NCBI GenBank assembly: GCA_028715055.1
Contig: JAQTLE010000001.1
Location: 1-64,000 of the forward strand
Direction of reading: 5' to 3'
Length of the DNA stretch: 64,000 nt
DNA from: Sulfurovaceae bacterium
GTDB taxonomy: Bacteria > Campylobacterota > Campylobacteria > Campylobacterales > Sulfurovaceae
Shown here: piece after piece, positions 1-6,436 of the stretch
Numbering within the stretch: the first letter of the stretch is position 1
Layout of the letters: each line of letters opens with the position of its first letter
Notes under the pieces: model-generated
What the model was told of the DNA's origin: nothing
Database searches by the model: none
The model's input: only the letters and a program-made list of their open reading frames with translations
Program-made: the position numbers and the translations under genes

Positions 1-61
1 TTAAGCCTCCCATCGCCGATGATACTATACCTGTCTGGTATGGGAAAGTAGGTCGCTGCCA
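1..61 (+). rRNA. rrf: 5S ribosomal RNA, 3' end (partial)
   Basis: The window opens inside a 5S rRNA. The last stretch carries the conserved 3' segment ending in GTAGGTCGCTGCCA, preceded by a helix-forming part (TATACC...GGTATG). Only the distal half is present and the 5' part lies left of the window. It would be the last gene of an rRNA operon read rightward. A T-rich run follows at about 77-90, but no strong hairpin is visible before it. The exact 3' end is uncertain by a few bases. Confidence 0.8.
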
Positions 62-340
62 CATTGAGAATAACTTCTTTTTTTTTATTATTTCCCATTT
101 TTTTATTGTTGTTAATGTAAGTTTTTTTAAGTCCTTATACTATACTTATATACCTCATTCACAATTTGTTTGCCATGGTCTTTCAATATTTTTTTATTGT
201 TATTATATATTTAATTTATTCATATTTATAAAGACTATTATATTTGCAACATAATTAAAAATTATTTTATTAATTTCATGATATTCGTACTATTGATGTG
301 TTACAATGAGATTGTATAAAACACAACAAAGGACATAACG
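62..340. other. AT-rich spacer after 5S rRNA
   Basis: About 280 bp of very AT-rich sequence with no open frame worth calling. It holds the T-tract at about 77-90 that may end rRNA transcription. The right end has the leader of the next gene, with TACAAT at about 302-307 as a possible -10 element and AAAGGA a few bases before the ATG as ribosome binding site. No repeat or RNA gene was recognised. Confidence 0.5.
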
Positions 341-661
341 ATGAAAAAACTTATTACTGTTGCAGCCGCTGCATTGCTTGGATTGACTATGGTTTCTACT
401 ACAGCTTCAGCTGATGTAGCAAAAGGTCAAAAAATATTTGCTAAAAATCTTAAAGCTCCATGCGGTATGACCGGTGCAAAATTTGCTGCTAAACATACTC
501 AAGACCAATGGGAAGCCATTAAAGATGGTGGTAAATTTGGTGCTGAATTGAAAAAAATCTGCCCTAAGGCTTCTGCTGTTTATAAAGATGCATGGACAAA
601 TGATCTTTATGATTTCTCTTATGAATATGCTTCAGATTCAGGAAACGTACCAAGCTGCTAA
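341..661 (+). CDS. Secreted cytochrome c-like protein lacking the haem motif
   Basis: 106 residues with a clear Sec signal peptide (MKKLITVAAAALLGLTMVS, probable cleavage after SADVA or ASA at about 24). The mature part starts like a class I cytochrome c (DVAKGQKIFAKNLKAPC), but where CxxCH should be it reads CGMTG, so covalent haem attachment by the usual motif is not possible. Only three Cys remain (about 41, 74 and the C-terminal residue). I recall similar short proteins annotated as cytochrome c in Campylobacterota. Function is unknown; periplasmic location is inferred. It stands alone, with a strong hairpin terminator directly downstream. Confidence 0.75.
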   Translation: MKKLITVAAAALLGLTMVSTTASADVAKGQKIFAKNLKAPCGMTGAKFAAKHTQDQWEAIKDGGKFGAELKKICPKASAVYKDAWTNDLYDFSYEYASDSGNVPSC

Positions 662-668
662 AGTCTTT

Positions 669-691
669 TTGCAGATGCAAAGCATCTGCAA
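669..691 (+). terminator. Hairpin terminator after the cytochrome c-like gene
   Basis: Perfect 10-bp stem TTGCAGATGC (669-678) and GCATCTGCAA (682-691) with an AAA loop, starting eight bases after the stop codon. A T-run precedes it (664-670) and a weaker AT-rich tract follows, so it could act in either direction. Confidence 0.7.
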
Positions 692-1249
692 TGATTCTAT
701 AAATTTTCTAATATAATCAGTTTCTACTCCCGCCTCTTATTTACTTCTTAAATTTTTTTCAATATAATCATATATTATTTTTATTAGAAGGAGTGCATAT
801 GAAAAAGGTCTCGTAACGTTTTTGACAATGTCACCTTTTCGCTGAGGAGAGTGCATGATCTTGTCTAAAAATATTCGGTGGGGCATTGAGATTAGAGGTT
901 AGCGTAATCAGACGCTGTTATTCTGAATTTATTTCAGATCTCTATTTGGTTATATCTTTTTAGATCCCAAAATAACCCCAGGATGACATTGTATTGATTA
1001 TCTATGACGACATATATCGGTATTTTTGTGTTATTAAGGCACAAATAAGTACGGAGCGCAACTAGGCATATCATTTATTTGTTTGATTGTAATTATCAGT
1101 TTTGCTTGAGTTCGTTTTTTATATAATTATTGTTAATAATCTAAAATACTAAAAAGTTAATAAATGTATATTTTTCATACTTATTTAAGATTGTTTGTCT
1201 TAATATGATAGAGTATATTTATACTAGTTTAAAAAGGGAAAGAGAAACA
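692..1249. other. Long spacer with decayed sequence and a REP-like palindrome
   Basis: About 560 bp without a convincing gene. Near 790-860 two ribosome-binding-site-plus-ATG contexts occur (AGGAGTGCATATG, then GGAGAGTGCATG), but they open only 5- and 15-codon frames, so they look like remnants. Sequences around 799-842 (GAAAAAGGT ... ACCTTTTC) could pair. A degenerate inverted repeat lies at 916-990. The right end is AT-rich and carries the leader of the porin gene. Confidence 0.5.
916..990. repeat. Degenerate REP-like inverted repeat
   Basis: The left arm at 916-941 (TGTTATTCTGAATTTATTT...) and the right arm at 962-990 (AGATCCCAAAATAACCCC...) are imperfect reverse complements sharing TGT-AT-CTG, TTATTT and GATCT blocks around a roughly 20-nt AT-rich loop. 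The pattern resembles dispersed palindromes of the kind with ATTCTGAATTTATTTCAG arms seen in many bacterial genomes. Copy number in this genome cannot be checked here. Confidence 0.45.
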
Positions 1250-2743
1250 ATGAAAAAGAGTATTGCGATGTCTCTAGCAGTAGCGACAACAATGGCATTT
1301 GGTACAACCAATAGTGATTTGGCAACAATGAAAGCAGAAATAGAGGCTCTAAAACAAGAAGTAGCATCTCTAAAAGAAGCAAAAGCTGCGGAAACCACTT
1401 CTAGTTCAACAATAGAAAAACTTACTAAAAAAGTCAATGACATAAAAGAACATGATGCCAATGATAATATCAAATGGGGTGTAGATCTAAGAACCGCTAT
1501 GGATAGCCTCAGTTATAAGATGGCAGACGGCACTAAAAGATCAAACGATTCTTTACTTACAACAAGATTGTGGTTAAATATGGCTTATGCGCCTGATGCT
1601 AACAATGTATTTAAAGGTTTGTTAGCATATAACAAAGCTTTCGGCGCTGATTTCGGAGGCAATGGAAGCGGTGCTATGCCACGAGGCTGGGGCATGGATA
1701 CATTTGATTGGATCACGAATGAAGCCTTAACAAATAACAATCTAAAAGTTAAAGAAGCTTATTGGCTATATATGGGCGACAGCATGGGCGAAGCAAATAT
1801 ACCTTGGACAGTAAGTTTTGGAAGACGCCCATCAACAGATGGAATGTTGGCCAACTTAAGGGAAGGTGATGATACATATAAATCACCGCTAGCTCACATG
1901 ATAAATGTTGAGTTTGACGGAGCAAGCGCGAGCATGAATTTGGGCAATGTTACAGGAATACCAGGTGCATCAGTGAAACTTTGTCTAGGTCAAGGAAGCA
2001 CAAATGCAACACCGATGTTCGGTGGCCCAACAAACTACAGCGATAATGAAAATAATATAAAAGATATTAAACTAGCAGGGGTTATACTTACTCCATATGA
2101 TGATGGCCAAATCACATCAAAAATACAAATTTATAGAGGATTCGATTTGCCAGGATATAGTGTGGCAGATATTAATATAATGATGGGTGGCGGGGCTGCT
2201 CCAACTACAATGTATCAATTTGGTAATATAGACGGATATGCATGGTCGACCTTGGTTAATGGAATCGGAGAAGACGGTATTCTCGCCGAAACAAAACTAT
2301 TCGCTTCTCTTGCTATGAGCAAAACACATCCAGATGCTGGCTCTCAAATGCTTGGCTCAATAGATAGCGAAACAGGAACTTCCTATTGGCTAGGCGGACA
2401 AATACCGGTACTTGGTGGTGATTTTGGAGTTGAATTCAACCATGGAAGTAAATACTGGAGACCGTTCACATACGGCGAGGATACAATGGCTGGATCCAAG
2501 TTAGCAGTACGCGGTGATGCATGGGAGGCGTACTATACATATCCTATAACAAAAGCGCTTAGTTTACAAGCAAGATATACATACATGGATTACGACTATA
2601 CTGGAAGCAATAACTTCTTCGGCGCTGATGGTATGCCAATGAGTGTGGATTTTGTTAAAACGGGAGGAGCTGGTCCAGTAGCTCAAGCTATCACGGTTGA
2701 TAAAGCATCAGACTTTAGATTTTACGCTAGATATAAATTCTAA
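1250..2743 (+). CDS. DUF3373-type outer-membrane porin with N-terminal coiled coil
   Basis: The frame opens at 1205, but the ATG at 1250 is preferred. It follows a purine-rich site (AAAAAGGGAAAGAG) and begins a signal peptide MKKSIAMSLAVATTMAFG, giving 497 residues. A short coiled coil of Lys/Glu/Ala/Leu heptads follows at about 20-65, as in S-layer-like porins that clasp peptidoglycan. The rest is Gly- and aromatic-rich, with alternating patterns of a beta barrel, and ends in Phe (RFYARYKF), the usual outer-membrane insertion signal. I recognise it as the Campylobacterota DUF3373 family. The substrate is unknown. It is a single-gene unit with a hairpin behind it. Confidence 0.85.
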   Translation: MKKSIAMSLAVATTMAFGTTNSDLATMKAEIEALKQEVASLKEAKAAETTSSSTIEKLTKKVNDIKEHDANDNIKWGVDLRTAMDSLSYKMADGTKRSNDSLLTTRLWLNMAYAPDANNVFKGLLAYNKAFGADFGGNGSGAMPRGWGMDTFDWITNEALTNNNLKVKEAYWLYMGDSMGEANIPWTVSFGRRPSTDGMLANLREGDDTYKSPLAHMINVEFDGASASMNLGNVTGIPGASVKLCLGQGSTNATPMFGGPTNYSDNENNIKDIKLAGVILTPYDDGQITSKIQIYRGFDLPGYSVADINIMMGGGAAPTTMYQFGNIDGYAWSTLVNGIGEDGILAETKLFASLAMSKTHPDAGSQMLGSIDSETGTSYWLGGQIPVLGGDFGVEFNHGSKYWRPFTYGEDTMAGSKLAVRGDAWEAYYTYPITKALSLQARYTYMDYDYTGSNNFFGADGMPMSVDFVKTGGAGPVAQAITVDKASDFRFYARYKF

Positions 2744-2750
2744 TATTTTT

Positions 2751-2770
2751 CTTTCGCCTGCGGGCGAGAG
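2751..2770 (+). terminator. Hairpin after porin gene
   Basis: CTTTCGCC and GGCGAGAG flank a short TGCG loop, with one mismatch in the lower stem, eight bases after the porin stop. The stretch before it is T-rich and a weak T/A tract follows, so it is probably a terminator of modest strength. Confidence 0.6.
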
Positions 2771-2950
2771 AGTTTATAATTTATCTGAGTATCCACTGGG
2801 ATATTGAGGTGAGTTTATTGTTTCTAATATAATTTTTATTTTCAACTTTTTTCTCACAGAGAGTGCAAGCACAAGATAAAGAAAAAACAATAAATTAGCA
2901 AATGCAGTTTGTGAAGCAAAAGTTTTTCCGAAAAGAAAAGAATATTTATT

Positions 2951-3110
2951 GATACTTTTTTATAAAAGTATCACAAAAAGCGTCACATTCACGAATCGTA
3001 ACGCATAATTTCTGCGAAGCCTCTCGAAATTATGCTACTTTTCGAGCGTTCGTGTGACATTATTTTATAGATTGCTTCTTCGCTTCGTTCACAATAACGA
3101 CTATAAAATA
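2951..3110. repeat. Cluster of three nested palindromes (BIME/REP-like)
   Basis: Three stem-loops occur in 160 bp. First, GATACTTTT/AAAAGTATC (2951-2972, loop TTAT). Second, GCATAATTTC/GAAATTATGC (3003-3035), nested inside an outer pair GTCACA..CGAA / TTCGTGTGAC (2982-3058). Third, TATTTTATAG/CTATAAAATA (3061-3110), which encloses GATTGCTTCTTCGCTTCG, similar to a very common dispersed bacterial repeat. The last arm overlaps the mrp stop codon and could end mrp transcription. The stretch 2771-2950 to its left holds nothing recognised. Confidence 0.6.
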
Positions 3111-4138
3111 CCCATTTGAACCAAAAGATTTCTTGTAATACTCAGATAATATTCCTTTTGGATAGCATCATCAGTGGCAACAGCCGGTCTACCCTCATCC
3201 GACGTCTGTCTAATGGACATCGTAAGAGGAATTTTGCCAAGCAATGGAATATTGTAGCGATTTGCTATCATCTCTCCGCCTCCGCTTCCAAAGATTTCAT
3301 ATGCGGCACCAGTATCCGGGGCTATAAAAAAGCTCATGTTTTCTACTATTCCACCAATTGGTACGCCGATGTCCTTGAACATCATAACAGCACGGCTTAC
3401 GTCATCTGTGCTGATAGCTTGCGGTGTTGTGACTATCACGCTTGCAGAGATCGGTAATTCTTGTGCCATTGTAAGCTGTATATCACCAGTACCTGGAGGC
3501 ATATCGATAACTAAAAAGTCTAATTCGCCCCATGCCACATCTTCTAAAAACTGGATGAGAGCAGAAACTGCGACAGAGCTTCTCCATACCAAAGGAGTAT
3601 CACTGCTAGGCGTAGTCAAACCTACGCTCATTAGTTTTATCCCAAAGTTTTCACTAGGCACCATTTTGTTTTCATCATTCCATTCTAATTTTTCTTCATT
3701 CACTCCTATCATTCTAGGAGTATTAGGACCGTAAACATCAGCATCAAGCAAGCCTACCTTGTAGCCAAGTTGTGCTAATGCTACAGAAAGATTTACACTA
3801 ACAGTGCTTTTTCCAACGCCGCCTTTGCCGCTTGTCACTGCAATAATATATTTGGCATAAGATGCACGATTGTTAGGTTTTGCTGTATTGCCGTAATTTA
3901 ACGATGGTTTTAATTTGGGATTAAAGCTTACGTCAATATGTTCAAAATCTTTATTTAAAACATCAATAATTTGGGATTCAATAGTTTCAAATACTGATTC
4001 ATTGGAAATAGCTAGTTCTATGCGAACCTTATTTCCGTTCGGTTCTATTTTTTTAACAGTTTTTAATGTCATTATATCCTTGTCTAGACCGGGATAAATG
4101 ACACTGTTTAGTCGTTTTTCGATAAATCTTTTATTCAT
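3101..4138 (-). CDS. mrp: Mrp/ApbC-family P-loop ATPase, cysteine-free
   Basis: 345 residues from the ATG at 4138, chosen because it overlaps the upstream stop as ATGA; a frame extension to 4192 has no support. An N-terminal MIP18-like domain (about 1-75) is followed by a deviant Walker A, GKGGVGKST (104-112), and DMPPGTGD (212-219). The family carries and inserts Fe-S clusters, usually through a CxxC near the C-terminus. Here that site reads APDTG (273-277), and the whole protein has no Cys. The family is certain, but cluster binding through its own Cys is not possible. It is last in a three-gene operon divergent from the Mo-enzyme cluster, suggesting a role in maturing it (inference). Confidence 0.88.
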   Translation of the reverse strand: MNKRFIEKRLNSVIYPGLDKDIMTLKTVKKIEPNGNKVRIELAISNESVFETIESQIIDVLNKDFEHIDVSFNPKLKPSLNYGNTAKPNNRASYAKYIIAVTSGKGGVGKSTVSVNLSVALAQLGYKVGLLDADVYGPNTPRMIGVNEEKLEWNDENKMVPSENFGIKLMSVGLTTPSSDTPLVWRSSVAVSALIQFLEDVAWGELDFLVIDMPPGTGDIQLTMAQELPISASVIVTTPQAISTDDVSRAVMMFKDIGVPIGGIVENMSFFIAPDTGAAYEIFGSGGGEMIANRYNIPLLGKIPLTMSIRQTSDEGRPAVATDDAIQKEYYLSITRNLLVQMGIL

Positions 4139-4494
4139 GCCCCCATCTCTCTTTTGATAAGCAGATCTGTAGCTTTGGCTTTTTGCAGCCAAATAGAAAT
4201 CATCGGCCTTGCATACGGATGTAAGTTGCCAAGCTCTGTATATTGCATAGCTCTGTGTTTGATAAGGTTAGATACGGCAACAAAAAGGTTTTTTATTTTA
4301 TTGTCTTTTTTGGCATCCCCCAATAATTTTGAAAATAAGATATTTCTTTCTTTTAGCGGCAATTCATAACCAATATTTTTTCCTAACTGAACAATGTCAT
4401 AAGAAGATATGTATATTCCACTATAATATAAAGACAGGATCTGTTTTTCTAGTGTTTCATATTCGTTTTGTCTGTTTTCATGTTTTGGCTTCAT
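4135..4494 (-). CDS. Conserved hypothetical protein in the mrp operon
   Basis: 119 residues with no signal peptide or membrane segment: a mostly helical, charged, cytoplasmic protein with no Cys, so no metal site of that kind. I do not recognise the family. It is sandwiched between the LRV-repeat protein and Mrp with 4-bp ATGA overlaps on both sides, so it is almost certainly translated with them. A role alongside Mrp in maturation of the divergent molybdoenzyme is a guess from position only. Confidence 0.75.
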   Translation of the reverse strand: MKPKHENRQNEYETLEKQILSLYYSGIYISSYDIVQLGKNIGYELPLKERNILFSKLLGDAKKDNKIKNLFVAVSNLIKHRAMQYTELGNLHPYARPMISIWLQKAKATDLLIKREMGA

Positions 4495-5057
4495 TTTGTT
4501 TCTCCTAGTTTTATCTTGGCAGCTTTTGATACATTCGTATCTTCATCATTTACCATGGACGATAAAACCTCCTTCGGAGTAGATATGTTTTCCGCCACTC
4601 TGAGACGTACCATTTTATCGCTATCACTTGCCAAGACTTTAAGTAGTTTTACCGGAGTATTTGGATTACCCGATAATCCATCTCTTACTATTTTTTCATC
4701 AGAAAATAATTTATTTAGAATAGATACCGGCGTATTTGGATTGGTAGCAACCAGAGCTCTTACTAAATTAATATCGTCATTGGCTAATTTTTCTAATATA
4801 TCTATAGGCGTAAAGTGGTTTTTTGCCACTGCCCATCTGCTTCCCATATCATTAACATCACTTAAGTCTCTCAAAAGAGAAATCATCTCATCGCTTTTGC
4901 CCTGCTCTTTGTCGTAAACGCTGCATTTGCGAGATATATTCATGCCGACCATACCTGCAATTTCGTTATTGTCTTTAAAGGCATCAAAAATCTTTCTTAC
5001 TTGTTCTATAGGTAGTTCGCTTTGCGATAATGCTTCGATAGCTTCTTCGTGACTCAT
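4491..5057 (-). CDS. Leucine-rich-variant (LRV) repeat protein
   Basis: 188 residues. From about residue 75 on it is built of roughly 25-residue units, each with an NPNTP- or NISTP-like corner followed by xxLLxxLxxDxxxxVR (for example NPNTPVSILNKLFSDEKIVR and NPNTPVKLLKVLASDSDKMV). This is the LRV/HEAT-like solenoid signature, a protein-binding scaffold. Known LRV proteins occur near nitrogenase genes and carry an N-terminal Fe-S site, but here there is one Cys only, so no such cluster. First gene of the operon running to mrp. The start codon follows AAGGGTAACAATT. The exact role is unknown. Confidence 0.75.
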   Translation of the reverse strand: MSHEEAIEALSQSELPIEQVRKIFDAFKDNNEIAGMVGMNISRKCSVYDKEQGKSDEMISLLRDLSDVNDMGSRWAVAKNHFTPIDILEKLANDDINLVRALVATNPNTPVSILNKLFSDEKIVRDGLSGNPNTPVKLLKVLASDSDKMVRLRVAENISTPKEVLSSMVNDEDTNVSKAAKIKLGETK

Positions 5058-5385
5058 AATTGTTACCCTTTTTTATAACGTTTTAATGTGAATATAACAT
5101 ATTCGAGTTAAAATGGGTTAAAAGATGGCAAATTATTACGTTTTATCGTTATGTATAATTACATATAACGATTTTTATCAATAAAATGACTTGATATAAT
5201 TAGCTGTCTTGATAGAAAGTTTATTAAAATTTTTAATTTTATATAAGTAAAGCATATTTTATAACTATAATTTTTTTTTAATTGTTTTTAAGTATATATT
5301 CTTATAATAATAAATACAACAATGCTATTAATAGTTTCTATAGCAGTACTATGATAGATAGTTAAAATAGTAATAAGGAGAATTT
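5058..5385. promoter_or_regulatory. Divergent control region between mrp operon and Mo-enzyme operon
   Basis: 328 bp with no gene, extremely AT-rich. It must contain promoters for both the leftward LRV-mrp operon and the rightward rhodanese/molybdoenzyme operon. It holds the ModE-like palindrome at 5145-5172, several TATAAT-like hexamers (TATAAT at about 5155 and 5195-5201), and AAGGAG just before the ATG at 5386. The stretch at 5268-5290 is a T-rich run that may bend. Confidence 0.6.
5145..5172. promoter_or_regulatory. Candidate ModE (molybdate-responsive regulator) box
   Basis: 28-bp palindrome: ATCGTTAT (5145-5152), 12 bases, ATAACGAT (5165-5172). The inner bases are also partly symmetric (GTA..TAC). 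The E. coli modA operator recognised by ModE has CGTTAT and ATAACG separated by the same 12 bases, and the published proteobacterial consensus is likewise about 28 bp with ATCGxTAT ends. It lies 88 bp before the LRV start and 213 bp before the rhodanese start, between two operons tied to a Mo-enzyme. Assignment rests on this match and context; modE itself is not in the window. Confidence 0.65.
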
Positions 5386-6423
5386 ATGAAGAGAGTTGCA
5401 AGCGTTGTTTTAATGAGCAGTGTGCTTGCTGTTAGTTCACTATATGGTGCACCTATACAGCTTATAGAACCAGCAGAAGCGATAAAGCTTATAGGTAATA
5501 AAAATGTTGTTTTTGTTTCGGGAGATGACGAGGATGCATTTACAAATGGACACATATTGGGTTCAGTAGATATGTTCGCACACCATTTGCACCATTCTGA
5601 TATAATGGGCAATATGGAATGTGCTCCATTGTATCAGTGTCCAAAAGATGCGCAAGAATTAATAAGAAGCAAAGGCATAAAGAATGATCAAATGATTATC
5701 GCGTACGATAATCATCGTGGACCAAATGCAACCGGTGTTTATAGCTTTTTTGAAAGCTTTGGCCATAAAAATTTGAAACTTTTAAATGGCGGATATGACG
5801 GCATTAAAGAAGTAGATCCAAATCAACAAAAATATGATGCACTAAAAAAAGAGAGAAAAGCCGCGAAAAAAGCACATCAAAAAGACAAAGAAGAAGCGTT
5901 GTCTGCTCAAATGGATGCACTTAAGCCAAAACTTCTTGTTCAGCCTGGAGAAGAGGGAAAGCATACTCCTAGTAATTATGTGATCGATCCAAAAAATCTT
6001 AATACAAAATATATAGCAGACAAGCAGGAAGTCAAAAAAGCAGTTGACGATATATTAAAAAACGGTGATAAAAGCAAATTCGTAGTAATTGATGCTAGAA
6101 GCATGGATGAGATTATTGGTGAGAAAAAGATGGATAATGTGGCAAGAGGCGGACATATTCCTGGAGCAAAACTTATCGAATGGAAAAACATTACGGACGA
6201 AGAAAAAGTAAGACCATTTAAATCAAATGCCGAGTTGCAAAAATTATTTGATAAAACAGGCGTTAGAAAAAATCAAACAATATATGCTTATTGTCAAGTT
6301 GGTGCAGGAAGAGGTTCTCATATTATCTCTGCACTTCGTAACCTAGGGTATCAAAATGTTAAAGTATTTACTGGCAGTTGGGATGCATGGGGTAACGATA
6401 TGAATTTACCGATCAGAAGATAA
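5386..6423 (+). CDS. Periplasmic tandem-rhodanese sulfurtransferase
   Basis: 345 residues with a Sec signal peptide (about 1-21). There are two rhodanese modules. The N-terminal one (about 25-140) has Asp in place of the catalytic Cys (AYDNHRGPNATG, D108) and is probably inactive. A charged Lys/Glu-rich linker follows (about 142-200), then the C-terminal module with Cys303 in CQVGAGRG, an active-site loop unlike the CRxGxT of thiosulfate or CGSGVT of mercaptopyruvate sulfurtransferases. It would move sulfane sulfur in the periplasm. It is 13 bp upstream of the Mo catalytic subunit and likely co-transcribed, which suggests the enzyme's substrate or product contains sulfur (inference). AAGGAG precedes the start. 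Confidence 0.85.
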   Translation: MKRVASVVLMSSVLAVSSLYGAPIQLIEPAEAIKLIGNKNVVFVSGDDEDAFTNGHILGSVDMFAHHLHHSDIMGNMECAPLYQCPKDAQELIRSKGIKNDQMIIAYDNHRGPNATGVYSFFESFGHKNLKLLNGGYDGIKEVDPNQQKYDALKKERKAAKKAHQKDKEEALSAQMDALKPKLLVQPGEEGKHTPSNYVIDPKNLNTKYIADKQEVKKAVDDILKNGDKSKFVVIDARSMDEIIGEKKMDNVARGGHIPGAKLIEWKNITDEEKVRPFKSNAELQKLFDKTGVRKNQTIYAYCQVGAGRGSHIISALRNLGYQNVKVFTGSWDAWGNDMNLPIRR

Positions 6424-6436
6424 GAGGAATAATATA

